A stretch of DNA of 27,140 nucleotides, taken from positions 1 to 27,140 of the forward strand of contig JAKJDB010000001.1 in NCBI GenBank assembly GCA_022706175.1, given 5' to 3'. Source of the DNA: Candidatus Zhuqueibacterota bacterium. GTDB lineage: Bacteria; KSB1; UBA2214. Both the position numbers and the translations under genes were made by a program. Shown here piece after piece: positions 15,756 through 25,518 of the stretch. The stretch's first letter is position 1. The number at the start of each line of letters is the position of its first letter. The notes under the pieces are model-generated. The model was not told the DNA's origin and did not search any database. It saw nothing but the letters and a program-made list of their open reading frames with translations.

Positions 15756-17789
15756 ATGTCGAAATCGACACACAGTATTATGGTCGGATTGTCCTTGTTA
15801 CTGTCAACGATGGCGTCAGCGATGGATGATACAGTGAGGCAAAAAACGATCGAGGAACTGGTGAAGCGCTGCGGCGAGGCGCAGCATGCGCGTATCCTTC
15901 GAGGAGTTACGCAGGCATCCGCTCTGTGGCGTGAAGCGGATGGAGACGCGCAGGCGTTCCATCGCTTCTGTCTGGAACATTTTATCGCCGATCCGGCTGA
16001 TTTAGCGCAGGTATTGCAAAGGCTGGAGACGAATCTGGAGACGATCGGAGGACATAACGTGGAGGTGGCCCGCGATCTTTCCCGGCCATTGCAGCTGGAG
16101 ATCGGGCCGATTCTGGCGATGGATTATCTGTTCGCCGAATATGATCCCTCGGCGCATGTGTCGGAAGATCTGTTCAAAACCAAGATCGCATTTGTGGCGC
16201 TGCTTAATTTTCCCAACACCACGCTGACCGAACGGCTGCAACAGGGTCCGCATTGGAGCCGGCAGCAGTGGGCTGCTGCGCGGCTGGTGCAGCGGTTTGT
16301 CGAGCGTGTGCCCGCCCCGGTCCATCAAGCGCTCACCCGCGCTTATGTTCAGGCCGATGATTACATTTCCCATTATAATCTGTATATGCATCAGCTGGTG
16401 GATGGCAAGGGCCGCCGGCTTTTTCCCCGGGATTTGAAACTGATCTCGCACTGGGGCTTGCGTGATGAGTTGAAGGCGCAATACGCCGTGGTGGATGGTT
16501 TGGCCCGTCAGCGCCTTATTCAATCGGTCATGGAGCGCATCATCGCTCAGCAGATTCCACAGGAGGTCATTGATCAGAACAAAGTGACCTGGAATCCTTT
16601 GCAGAACAAACTGATGCCCGAGAGGCCGTTCGAGCCTGAACCGGATACGCGTTATCAGCGTTTGCTGGATGTGTTTCATGCGGAGCAGGGCGCTGATCCG
16701 TATTATCCACAGCTGCCGTCCAAGATCAGCCGCCGCTTTGAACGCGACCGTGAAATACCGGAGGCGCAGTTCAAAAGTTTACTGGTTTCTGTGTTGACGG
16801 ATCCGGTGGGCCGGGACGTCAGCCGTCTGATCGCGAAACGGCTCGGCAGAAAGCTGGAGCCGTTTGATATCTGGTACAACGGCTTTAAACCCGTCTCCGC
16901 GTATAACGAGGCCGAGCTCGACCGCAGGGTGATGGCCAGGTATCCCCATACCGCGGCGTTTCAGGCCGATCTGCCCCGCATCTTGATGCAGCTGGGTTTT
17001 ACCGCAGAGACCGCCGAGTTTTTGTCCGGCAAAATCACCGTCGATCCTTCCCGCGGCGCCGGTCATGCCATGGGCGCCGGTCGGCGCGACGACAACGCCC
17101 ATCTGCGCACGCGCATCCCCGACGACGGCATGCGTTATAAAGGCTACAACATCGCCATCCACGAGCTGGGTCACTGCGTCGAACAGGTGTTTTCGCTGAA
17201 TCGCATCGATCATACACTGCTGGCCGGTGTGCCCAACACCGCGTTTACCGAGGCGTTCGCGTTTGTCTTTCAATCAAGGGACCTCGAGCTCCTGGGCCTT
17301 GGCCAGCCGGATGCTCTGGCGGAGCCCTATAGCGCGCTGGACACTTATTGGTCCACCTGCGAGATCGCTGCCGTGGGGTTGGTGGATATGGAGATATGGC
17401 GCTGGATGTACGATCACCCCCAGGCCACTGCTGGCGACGTCAAGTCTGCGATGATGCAGATCTCGCGCGGAGTGTGGAACAGCTATTTCGCCCCATTGAT
17501 CGGAGTTGCGGATTCGCCTCTGCTGGCGATCTACTCCCATCTGATCGATGCCGGTCTGTATCTTCCTGATTATTCGCTGGGACATATCATCATGTTTCAG
17601 ATCGAACAATATCTCCGCGACCGGAATCTGGGCCTGGAGATGGAGCGCATGTGCACGCTCGGCGCGCTGACGCCGGATGCCTGGATGCAATCGGCCGTCG
17701 GCAGTCCGCTGACAGCCGAGCCGTTGCTGCTAGCGACCCGGGCCGCGGTCCGGACTCTGAACTCTTCAAAAAGCGGAACAAAACCATGA
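15756..17789 (+). CDS. Secreted gluzincin-type zinc metallopeptidase (HELGH)
   Basis: A 677-residue protein with a signal peptide (SIMVGLSLLLSTMASA, cleavage near residue 22). The zinc motif H469-E470-L-G-H473 lies in YNIAIHELGHCVEQVF, and E499 in AFTEAFAF, 26 residues on, fits the third zinc ligand of a gluzincin. Around it are GAGHAMGAGRRDDNAHLRTR and NTAFTEAFAFVFQ. The long helical N-terminal region (~25-430) resembles the all-helical body of M3-like peptidases or carboxypeptidase Taq types, but I cannot assign a MEROPS family. Substrate is unknown, and the location is periplasm or outside. Its TGA stop overlaps the next start (ATGA, 17786-17789), so it is co-translated with the pseudo-GH2 membrane protein. 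Confidence 0.85.
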   Translation: MSKSTHSIMVGLSLLLSTMASAMDDTVRQKTIEELVKRCGEAQHARILRGVTQASALWREADGDAQAFHRFCLEHFIADPADLAQVLQRLETNLETIGGHNVEVARDLSRPLQLEIGPILAMDYLFAEYDPSAHVSEDLFKTKIAFVALLNFPNTTLTERLQQGPHWSRQQWAAARLVQRFVERVPAPVHQALTRAYVQADDYISHYNLYMHQLVDGKGRRLFPRDLKLISHWGLRDELKAQYAVVDGLARQRLIQSVMERIIAQQIPQEVIDQNKVTWNPLQNKLMPERPFEPEPDTRYQRLLDVFHAEQGADPYYPQLPSKISRRFERDREIPEAQFKSLLVSVLTDPVGRDVSRLIAKRLGRKLEPFDIWYNGFKPVSAYNEAELDRRVMARYPHTAAFQADLPRILMQLGFTAETAEFLSGKITVDPSRGAGHAMGAGRRDDNAHLRTRIPDDGMRYKGYNIAIHELGHCVEQVFSLNRIDHTLLAGVPNTAFTEAFAFVFQSRDLELLGLGQPDALAEPYSALDTYWSTCEIAAVGLVDMEIWRWMYDHPQATAGDVKSAMMQISRGVWNSYFAPLIGVADSPLLAIYSHLIDAGLYLPDYSLGHIIMFQIEQYLRDRNLGLEMERMCTLGALTPDAWMQSAVGSPLTAEPLLLATRAAVRTLNSSKSGTKP

Positions 17790-20260
17790 AAAAGATTTTT
17801 CTCCTCGCTCTTGCACTCTTTTGTGTCAGCGCCGTGCAGGCGGACGATGCGGTGTATTGGGAACGGTTTCAGCGGCCTGACAGCCTGGTACGTTCCGGCG
17901 AGGTGCTGCTGAATGGCGCCTGGCATTATCGCATCAGCACCCGGGATCAGTGGCATCCGATTCAAGTCCCTCATGTTTTACGCAGCCGGGGTCAGTATTC
18001 CTTCCGCCGCTTTTTTACCCTTGAACCCGCGCAGCAAAGTGAGCGGTATCGGCTGCTCTTTGAAAATTTGGAAGGCGTCAGCGCGGTCTATTTGAACAAA
18101 AAGTTGCTCGGCACACGTCAGCGGGCGTCAACGCCGATCTGCTTTGAAATTGCCAAAGAGGATCTTTTCTTCAACCAGCGCAACGAGTTGGTGGTGGACC
18201 TGGATACGCGGGTAAACTACAAGACCACGATACCACACTGGTTGCGCAGCCGCGGTCTGCCCACTCTGGCCGGCGGCATTGTACGGCCGGTCAAATTGGT
18301 CTATGGCCGTGTTCCCTGCATCCGTTCGGTGCACGTACAGGTGCAGCCGGCGAACTTGGACATCCGTGTGGAGATTCAGACCTCGGCCGGCGACACTCTT
18401 GCCGCCGGCCCCATGCCGCTCAAAGGGCTGATAGAAGTTTTCACCGCCGACACGTTGAAGCCGGTGCATACCATGCTCCTGCCCATCACGAATCTGACGC
18501 CGGAGCTGCGAACCCAGATTCCGTTGTTCAATTCAGCGGTCTGGACTCCGCGGAATCCGGTTTTATATCGCGTGCGTACGACCCTGTTCGCAGCTGAGAC
18601 CGCCGTGGATCGCGCAGAGGTGGAGGCCGGCGTAAGCGCGACTGTCAAAGGTTCCACCATGCGCTGGAAGGCCGTCGAATGGATGGAGGATTTTTCCTAT
18701 AAAGAGTTGGGAGAGCAAGAGCTGATCCGCCGGGTCCGTGAAGATATGCAGGCCATCTTTCGAACCGGCGCCAACTGCGTCCGCGTTTTGGGCGCCGCCC
18801 CCTCGGAACAGATGCTGTCGGTGTGCGATCAATTGGGTCTGGCGGTGCTGATGGAAGTGCCTTTGATCAATTTGCCTTCACGCCATTTAGCCGACAGCGA
18901 TCTGCGAAAAAAAACCGAGGGGCTGCTGACGGACTTGATCGAATTCGGCCGCAAGCATCCGTGCGTCGTCGGCTGGGGACTGGGCAATGGCTATGATGCC
19001 CATGACCGCCGGGCGCTCTCTTTTCTGCAGGACATGAGCCGGTTCATCCGCGCAAAAGACGCGCGGTTGATTTACGCCGGATTTCGCGGCGAACGGCCTC
19101 TGCCGGCCGAGTTGCCCGTCGATCTGGCGATATGGGAAGTTCGCCCTGAACGCCTTGCCGCGCTGACGGACCTGCGTCATTCCACGTCCTGTCCGGTACT
19201 CTACCGCGTAACCGTTCCCACGCCACCGGCTGCGCGGCAAGAGTCCTACAGTGAACAGCTCCATGCCTATCAGGTCAAAAACGCGTTAACCGCTTGTCTG
19301 AACGCGGAGAAAGTGCAGGGGGTTCTGATCAGCCCGTTGCGCGACTATCAGAGCGATACGCCGCATTTGCTGTGGGGCGACCGGCCAAACACCAACCTAT
19401 TCACCGCCGGGCTGATGGACAACCAGGGACAAGTTCGCAGTGCTTATCGTGTGGTCGTCAGCCTCTATTCCGGCACTGCTCTGCCCGAGCTGCTGCCCGG
19501 CGAGTGGCAAGCGTCCGATACCGTCCTGTTTCAAATTCTGGGCCTGGTGCTTCTGCTGATTGTCCTGTTCTTTATCAAGCAGGATAAGAGGATGAGCCAC
19601 TACGTCCGCCGTGCCTTTATCTATCCCCATGGCTTTTACACGGATCTGGTGGAGAACCGTCAGCTCGCGCCGTTCCTGACCGGTCTGGTCGGATTGGCTT
19701 CGTTTATATCCCTGTCTGCCCTGTTGACCAGTTTTATCTATCATTTTCGTTTCAACACCTACCTGGATGAGTGGCTGACCTGGTTGCTGCCGTCCGCCGG
19801 CATGAAATATCGCGCCATCTGGCTCATCTGGCATCCGCCGGCCTTGATTGTGCTATTGACGGCCGTTCTGGAAGGTCTGGCGTTGCTGCAGGCGGTGCTC
19901 ATCAAAGGGGTGGTGATCTGGCAACACCGTTACCTGCGTTTTGCCCAGATCCTATCCTTTGTGCACTGGGTGCCCGCGTGTTTTCTCTTTTCCCTGCCTT
20001 TGGTGATCATCCTTTATCAGGCTCTGGAACGAAATTATCTGGTCTCGTTTCTGCTGCTGGCGCTGCTGGTTCTAGTTATCTGGTGGATCGTTCGCATGTT
20101 CCGTGGACTGAAAGTCATTTTACAGACTACGGCCTTGAAGACGCTGCTCTTTCAGGCCATCATGCTGGCCGGACTGATTTTTTTGCTCATTCTGTGTTTT
20201 GAGCCCGGCCGTTCGTTATGGGCGTATACCTCTTATTACAGCTCGTTATTGAGCCGATAA
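17786..20260 (+). CDS. GH2-like pseudoenzyme with C-terminal membrane domain
   Basis: An 824-residue protein with signal peptide 1-19 (VQA|DD). Residues ~25-175 look like the GH2 sugar-binding sandwich (WHPIQVPHVLRSRGQYSFRR, AVYLNKKLLG), then an Ig-like segment, then a barrel-like region ~290-560 (GANCVRVLGAAPSEQML, DQLGLAVLMEVPL, HPCVVGWGLGNG). The GH2 acid/base motif G-N-E reads G-N-G (N401-G402) and no nucleophile glutamate is evident, so it is probably not a hydrolase. The C-terminal ~240 residues hold about six hydrophobic spans (near 580-598, 628-652, 678-705, 718-745, 750-771, 783-803), Yip1-like in density. The start overlaps the metallopeptidase stop. A periplasmic glycan- or protein-sensing or anchoring role is inference. 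Confidence 0.75.
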   Translation: MKKIFLLALALFCVSAVQADDAVYWERFQRPDSLVRSGEVLLNGAWHYRISTRDQWHPIQVPHVLRSRGQYSFRRFFTLEPAQQSERYRLLFENLEGVSAVYLNKKLLGTRQRASTPICFEIAKEDLFFNQRNELVVDLDTRVNYKTTIPHWLRSRGLPTLAGGIVRPVKLVYGRVPCIRSVHVQVQPANLDIRVEIQTSAGDTLAAGPMPLKGLIEVFTADTLKPVHTMLLPITNLTPELRTQIPLFNSAVWTPRNPVLYRVRTTLFAAETAVDRAEVEAGVSATVKGSTMRWKAVEWMEDFSYKELGEQELIRRVREDMQAIFRTGANCVRVLGAAPSEQMLSVCDQLGLAVLMEVPLINLPSRHLADSDLRKKTEGLLTDLIEFGRKHPCVVGWGLGNGYDAHDRRALSFLQDMSRFIRAKDARLIYAGFRGERPLPAELPVDLAIWEVRPERLAALTDLRHSTSCPVLYRVTVPTPPAARQESYSEQLHAYQVKNALTACLNAEKVQGVLISPLRDYQSDTPHLLWGDRPNTNLFTAGLMDNQGQVRSAYRVVVSLYSGTALPELLPGEWQASDTVLFQILGLVLLLIVLFFIKQDKRMSHYVRRAFIYPHGFYTDLVENRQLAPFLTGLVGLASFISLSALLTSFIYHFRFNTYLDEWLTWLLPSAGMKYRAIWLIWHPPALIVLLTAVLEGLALLQAVLIKGVVIWQHRYLRFAQILSFVHWVPACFLFSLPLVIILYQALERNYLVSFLLLALLVLVIWWIVRMFRGLKVILQTTALKTLLFQAIMLAGLIFLLILCFEPGRSLWAYTSYYSSLLSR

Positions 20261-20391
20261 ACCGGGGCCGCAGGTCCTGCTTGAGCCCGGCAGAGAGAGA
20301 AAATGTCCTTGTTTTTTAGCTGGAAGCATAGTAATTTCTACGCCTGTCCTTTTTTACCCATTTACCCTTTAACAAGGAATTAGAACCATTC

Positions 20392-23300
20392 GTGTACCTT
20401 TCTGAACTCACAATCGTCGGCTTTAAGTCGTTTGCAAAAAAGACCAATCTCCTTTTTCATGACGGCATCACCGGTATCGTCGGTCCCAATGGTTGCGGCA
20501 AGAGCAATATTGTCGATTCCATCCGCTGGGTGATGGGTGAGCAGCGCACGGGAGCGCTGCGCAGCGATCGCATGGAAAACGTTATTTTTAATGGTTCTGC
20601 GACGGCCAAGCCTGTGGGCATGGCCGAGGTGTCGCTCAAAATCGAGAACACCAAGAACATCCTGCCCATCGATTACAGCGAGGTTTTGATCACCCGCCGG
20701 CTGTTTCGCTCCGGTGAAAGTCAGTATTTGATCAACGGAAATACCTGCCGGTTGAAGGATATTTTGGATCTGTTTCTCGACACCGGCGCCGGGCCGCACA
20801 CCTATTCGGTCATCGAGCTGTCGCAGGTGGAGCGTATTTTGAACGGCAAAGAGGATGAACGGCGGAAAATTTTCGAAGAGGCCGCCGGCATCACCAAATA
20901 CAAAATGCGCAGGAAAGCCACGTTTCGTAAATTGGAATCCACCGAAAAGGATTTGATCCGCATCGAGGACATCATGTCCGAGGTGGAGAAGAACGTACGC
21001 ACGCTGAAACGACAGGTGACCAAGGCGCAGCGCTACCAGGAATTGGCGGAAGAGCTCAAGGTGCTGGAGATCGCGCTGGCGGACCACGAGTATAACCGTT
21101 TGACCTTGGAGTTGGAGCCGCTGGAAACGCATCTGGATTTGGCCCGGGGAGAGCGCGAGGCCTCCTCCTCCACGTTGGCCACACGCGATGCGGACTATGA
21201 AGCCGCGCGCGCCAAACTGCTGGACTTGGAGCGTGCGCTGTCGGAAAAGCAACGCCTGTTAAACGAACAGCTGCGGGAATCGCAAAAATTCGAAGAGCGC
21301 ATTCTGGTCAACCAGGAGCGCGTCCGTTCTCTGGAAGAGTCCAACCTGCGCTACATTCAGGAGCGGGAATCGCTGCAGCTCAAGCTGCAGGCCCTGCAGG
21401 AGCAGCAGCAGGTGATCAACGAACGCACTGCGGGCTCGGAGCGTATTTTAAACGATCATCTCTCCGAGCAGGTGCAGGTCAATCAGGACTATGAGACCAT
21501 CCGTCGCGATTATGAGGAAAAGCGGGTCCGTTTTCGCGAAATCGAATCGCAGGTGCTGATCATCACCGAAGAGTTGAGCCGCAAACAGAACGAGGGGGAG
21601 CGGCTCAAGGCCACGGAAGAGAATCTGTCGCGGCGCATCGCTCAGATCACTGAAGAGGAAAGGACGACCAACGACCGGCTGCAGGAGGTGACGGCGCTGT
21701 TGCAGTCCACCCGCACCCGCGAGGGCGGCCTCACGCAAAGCCTGGAGGAGAAAAAGAAAAAGACCGCCGAGCTGATGCGCAGTGAGGACGAGATGAAACG
21801 CTCGTTCGAGCAGATGCAGAAGCAGGAAGGGCAGGATCGCAACCGCGTGGAGGTGTTGACGCATCAGGCGGAATTGATCAAGCGGCTCATCGACACCTAC
21901 GAAGACTATCCCTCGGGCGTCCGCTTTCTGGCCACCAACAAAGAGATCGGCTTTTCCAGCTATGGACCTTTAGCCAACATCATTCAGGTTCAGCCCAATT
22001 ACCGTTCGGCCATCTCAGCCAGTCTCGGCGAAGCGGCCACCTATCTGGTGGTGGAGGACACCTCGGCGGCGTTCAACGGCATCGGCCTGTTGAAGGAGGA
22101 ACGCCGTGGCGTGGTGACGTTTGCACCGCGCAATGAGATCAAGTGGCGGGTGAATCACCGGCCCGCGGTCAGTGATTTAGGCGTGATCGGCTATGCGGAC
22201 GAGCTGGTCTCCCACGACGAGCCGTTCCAGGATCTGATCTATGCGGTGCTGGGTCATTATCTGGTGGTGCAGGATCTGCAGACCGCCAATCGCATCTACA
22301 ACCAGGTCAAACCGCTTCAGATCAATGTGGTGACCCTGGCCGGCGAGGTGTTGGGCCACACCGGTTTTATCCGCGGCGGCACCAACCACCGCAATCAATC
22401 CGATTTTGTCGGCCGGCAGGAGCAGCTGCAGGCGCTGGTGACGGAGATCGATAAATTAAAACAAGGGATCGACCTGCGTCACACACAGATGGCGCAGAAG
22501 GAACTGGACATCCAGCGCACCAAGATCGACATCGAGGCGCAATCGGCTGAAATCAAAAAAATGGAAGAAGAACTGGCCAACCTCAAGGTCGAATTAGGCA
22601 AGATGACCTTTGAGGAAGCCAGTCTGCAGGAGACGCACCACAAACAGCTTACCGAACGTCAGCATCTGCTCGGCGAGGTCAGCCAGCTGGGACAGAACCT
22701 GGAACTGCAGGCCATGGGAGCGGACGATCTGACCAGCCGCCGTCAGCAGCTCGGACAAATCGCGAACCAGCTGAGCGAAGAGATCAAGAATCAGGAGCAG
22801 CACGTCGCCGGGGTTTCCGCCCGTTTGCAGGAGATCAACGTACTCGTGGCAAAATGGCAGAGCGATCATGAGTCTCTGCGCCGCGAGATGGAGTCGATCG
22901 CCGGTCAGATCCGCGAGACCAGTGATCTGATCCGGATGCGCACGGAGGAGACGGACCGGGCGCGAAAAGAAATATTGGAACTCCACACGGTCAATGAGGA
23001 GTATCATCAACGGATCGAGGAGCTGAAGGAAAAGCGGGAAGCGCTGCAGGCGGAATTGACCGCCCTGGAAGAACAGCAGTATCAGACCAACACCCAGGTG
23101 GGGGAGCAGGAAAAGGCCATTCGATCCGAGCGCGGCAAACTCGACGAGCTGGCCGAGTCGGTGCACAAGATCGAGTTGCGCGTTTCCGAGCTTAAGCTGC
23201 GGCTGGAGAATTTAAAGTCCCGCATGCGCGATGAATTTGAATACACCTTGCAGCGCGGTCCGGTGGATGAAACCTTTAACGCCCAAGAGACCGGCAAACG

Positions 23301-23952
23301 TATCGAAGAGATGCGGGAAAAAATCAAAGAGGTGGGACCGGTCAATCTCCTGTCGCTCAAAGAGTACGAGCAGGAGAAAGAGCGGATGGAGTTCCTGCAG
23401 GTGCAGCGGGACGATCTCATCAAAGCGCGCAAGAATTTGACTGAAACCATCGACATCATCAATGCCACCGCGCGGCAAAAATTCATGGAGACCTTTGAGC
23501 AGGTGCAGCAGAATTTTTCCCAGGTGTTCAGCAAATTTTTCGAGGGCGGACGCGCCAGCCTGGCCCTGCAGGAGACAGCCGATCCGCTGGAAGCGGAGAT
23601 CGAGATATTTGCCACGCCGGGCGGCAAAAAAATGTCTGCCATCACGCTGCTCTCAGGCGGTGAAAAATCCCTGACCGCCATCTCACTGCTGTTCGCCATC
23701 TATCTGCATAAACCCAGCCCCTTCTGCATCTTTGATGAAGTGGACGCACCACTGGATGATCGCAATGTGCAACGGTTCACCAACGCGCTGAAAGAGTTTT
23801 CCCGAAACACGCAATTTTTAGTGGTCACGCATAATAAAATGACCATGCGGGCCGCGGACCAGCTGTACGGCATTACCATGGAAGAAAAGGGTGTGTCCAA
23901 GGTCGTATCGGTCAAGTTTGATTCCAATCAAAACGGGAATGCCGCTGGCTAA
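20392..23952 (+). CDS. smc: Chromosome segregation protein SMC (GTG start)
   Basis: Full-length bacterial condensin ATPase, 1186 residues, which organises and separates chromosomes with ScpA and ScpB (not in the window). Walker A GPNGCGKS is at 31-38 after the conserved VGFKSFA. Coiled coil runs from ~165 to 500, the hinge lies around 504-670 (from EDYPSGVRF to FVGR, with GHTGFIRGG), and the second coil reaches ~1000. The ABC signature LLSGGEKS is at 1086-1093, then Walker B in FCIFDEVDAPLDD, with the catalytic glutamate of DEVDAPL. The GTG start fits the family N-terminus MYLSELTI; AAGGA is about 13 bases upstream, a long spacing that suggests modest translation. Confidence 0.97.
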   Translation: MYLSELTIVGFKSFAKKTNLLFHDGITGIVGPNGCGKSNIVDSIRWVMGEQRTGALRSDRMENVIFNGSATAKPVGMAEVSLKIENTKNILPIDYSEVLITRRLFRSGESQYLINGNTCRLKDILDLFLDTGAGPHTYSVIELSQVERILNGKEDERRKIFEEAAGITKYKMRRKATFRKLESTEKDLIRIEDIMSEVEKNVRTLKRQVTKAQRYQELAEELKVLEIALADHEYNRLTLELEPLETHLDLARGEREASSSTLATRDADYEAARAKLLDLERALSEKQRLLNEQLRESQKFEERILVNQERVRSLEESNLRYIQERESLQLKLQALQEQQQVINERTAGSERILNDHLSEQVQVNQDYETIRRDYEEKRVRFREIESQVLIITEELSRKQNEGERLKATEENLSRRIAQITEEERTTNDRLQEVTALLQSTRTREGGLTQSLEEKKKKTAELMRSEDEMKRSFEQMQKQEGQDRNRVEVLTHQAELIKRLIDTYEDYPSGVRFLATNKEIGFSSYGPLANIIQVQPNYRSAISASLGEAATYLVVEDTSAAFNGIGLLKEERRGVVTFAPRNEIKWRVNHRPAVSDLGVIGYADELVSHDEPFQDLIYAVLGHYLVVQDLQTANRIYNQVKPLQINVVTLAGEVLGHTGFIRGGTNHRNQSDFVGRQEQLQALVTEIDKLKQGIDLRHTQMAQKELDIQRTKIDIEAQSAEIKKMEEELANLKVELGKMTFEEASLQETHHKQLTERQHLLGEVSQLGQNLELQAMGADDLTSRRQQLGQIANQLSEEIKNQEQHVAGVSARLQEINVLVAKWQSDHESLRREMESIAGQIRETSDLIRMRTEETDRARKEILELHTVNEEYHQRIEELKEKREALQAELTALEEQQYQTNTQVGEQEKAIRSERGKLDELAESVHKIELRVSELKLRLENLKSRMRDEFEYTLQRGPVDETFNAQETGKRIEEMREKIKEVGPVNLLSLKEYEQEKERMEFLQVQRDDLIKARKNLTETIDIINATARQKFMETFEQVQQNFSQVFSKFFEGGRASLALQETADPLEAEIEIFATPGGKKMSAITLLSGGEKSLTAISLLFAIYLHKPSPFCIFDEVDAPLDDRNVQRFTNALKEFSRNTQFLVVTHNKMTMRAADQLYGITMEEKGVSKVVSVKFDSNQNGNAAG

Positions 23953-23984
23953 ACCCCTGTCAGCCCGCTCTCAGGAGATACAAC

Positions 23985-25442
23985 ATGAGCCGTCCGATGC
24001 ATAGTGTGGGTGTTCTGTTGACGATGCTGCTGCCCGTCGCTTTCACGGTCTTGGGACAGAATGCCCAGACGCCTCCGCAAAATCTGCATTTTGTCGCTGA
24101 TTTTTCCCAGTTCCGCTATTCCGACAGCCTGATGTATGTCGAATTTTCCGCCTCGGTGGACCGTGAGAGGCTGGTCTACGCCGCGGACGGCGGCCGGTTC
24201 AAAGGTGAATTCCTGGTCACGGCCGAACTGCTGCAACAAGATTCGGTGATCAGCCGCAAAATATGGAGAAATGTGAATATGGTGGACAGCCTGGCGGAAA
24301 TCGTGCCCGGGCAAAAACTGTATTGCATCAATTCTTTTGTCGTCCCGCCGCAGCCGTCGCGCATCCGTCTGACCATTCAGGATCCTCAACACCCGGAGGG
24401 CGCCGGCGTCGTCGAATGGCCGTTTCAACCCCGCCTGTTCAGCGGAGATTCTTTGCAGCTGTCCGATATCCAGATGGCCGGATCCATCGAGCGGGATACG
24501 ACGACCAGCGTATACACGAAGAACGGCTTCCGGATCGGCCCCAATCCCACCGCGCTGTACGGAATCGGCCTGCCGATCCTGTACAGCTATCTTGAAATCT
24601 ACAACCTGGCCCCAGCCACCTCCGCAGCGGGCGAAAATTACCGGGTGGAATACAAAGTATGTTCCACGGACGGCGCTCTGGTAAAAAGTTACGGAGTCAA
24701 GGAGCGGCACAAGCCCGGCACATCGGCTGTGGAAGTGAACGGCGCCAATGTGGTCACTTTGGTCTCCGGCGCCTATCTGCTGCGCGTCGAAGTGACGGAC
24801 CTGGAGACCAACATGGTGGCGAGAGCGGAGCATAAATTTTTCGTATATCGGGAAGGGGATTACGCCGAAGGCGGCGAGCGGTTCAAGAAAAGAGAAGAGG
24901 TCATGGGCGCCGGCAGCGCCGGGTTGGATGCCGGACGGTACGACACCATGAGCGAAAAGGAGATCAACGCCGAGTTTGAATATGCCCGCTACATCGCCAT
25001 TAAAGAGGAGCGCGACACCTACAAAAAGCTGAATCTGGAGGGGAAACGCAAGTACATCAAAGAGTTTTGGTCGAAACGCGACCAGACGCCGAACACGCCG
25101 GAAAATGAATACAAACGCGATTATCTCGAGCGCGTTCAGTTCGCCAATCAGTCGCTGCGCGGAACCTTCCGGGATGGTTGGCGCACCGATCGCGGTCGCG
25201 TGATTCTCATCTACGGCCGCGCGGATGAAATCGAAAGGTTCCCTTTCAACAATCAAAACCGTTCTTATGAGATCTGGCATTATTATCAGGTGCAAGGAGG
25301 CGTGGTTTTCATCTTCGTCGACAAGCGCGAGATGGGGGATTATGAATTGGTCCACTCGACCGCCCGCGGCGAGTTGTACGATGAAGAGTGGACGCGTTGG
25401 ATCAACCCCAACTCGGACACCTCCAGCAGCACCACCTATTAG
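23985..25442 (+). CDS. GWxTD-domain exported protein
   Basis: A 485-residue protein with a signal peptide (hydrophobic VLLTMLLPVAFTVLG, cleavage near residue 25). Its first ~290 residues are beta-rich and of unknown role. The C-terminal region has the GWxTD domain: GWRTD at 398-402 in FRDGWRTDRGRVILIYGRAD, then the YEIWHYY block and FIFVDKREMGDYELVHS. Upstream is the helical stretch FEYARYIAIKEERDTYKKL...KREFWSKRD-type segment usual in this family. The function of the domain is not known; it is frequent in Acidobacteria, Calditrichota, KSB1 and related genomes. AGGAGA precedes the ATG. It follows smc by 32 bases and ends just before a terminator, so the two genes probably share a transcript. 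Confidence 0.87.
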   Translation: MSRPMHSVGVLLTMLLPVAFTVLGQNAQTPPQNLHFVADFSQFRYSDSLMYVEFSASVDRERLVYAADGGRFKGEFLVTAELLQQDSVISRKIWRNVNMVDSLAEIVPGQKLYCINSFVVPPQPSRIRLTIQDPQHPEGAGVVEWPFQPRLFSGDSLQLSDIQMAGSIERDTTTSVYTKNGFRIGPNPTALYGIGLPILYSYLEIYNLAPATSAAGENYRVEYKVCSTDGALVKSYGVKERHKPGTSAVEVNGANVVTLVSGAYLLRVEVTDLETNMVARAEHKFFVYREGDYAEGGERFKKREEVMGAGSAGLDAGRYDTMSEKEINAEFEYARYIAIKEERDTYKKLNLEGKRKYIKEFWSKRDQTPNTPENEYKRDYLERVQFANQSLRGTFRDGWRTDRGRVILIYGRADEIERFPFNNQNRSYEIWHYYQVQGGVVFIFVDKREMGDYELVHSTARGELYDEEWTRWINPNSDTSSSTTY

Positions 25443-25457
25443 ACTCACTCGCCGATG

Positions 25458-25489
25458 AAAAAGCGCCCTTCTGCAAGGGCGCTTTTTTT
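25458..25489. terminator. Bidirectional rho-independent terminator
   Basis: GCGCCCTT (25463-25470) and AAGGGCGC (25475-25482) pair around loop CTGC, flanked by A5 on the left (25458-25462) and T7 on the right (25483-25489). It ends the smc-GWxTD transcript and, read on the other strand, the UroD-family gene. Confidence 0.92.
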
Positions 25490-25518
25490 AATCCACGATC
25501 CACCGGCTCTGCGCCGCG

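Noticed and set aside
20261..20391. A terminator or promoter between the pseudo-GH2 gene and smc.
   Set aside because: The small GCAGG-T-CCTGC hairpin has a one-base loop and no T-run, and no -35/-10 pair with good spacing was found.
23949..25448. A 499-codon open frame on the minus strand lying across the whole GWxTD gene.
   Set aside because: It is a GC-driven shadow: the plus-strand protein has a signal peptide, a known domain and a ribosome site, while the antisense product has no recognisable domain and low-complexity composition.
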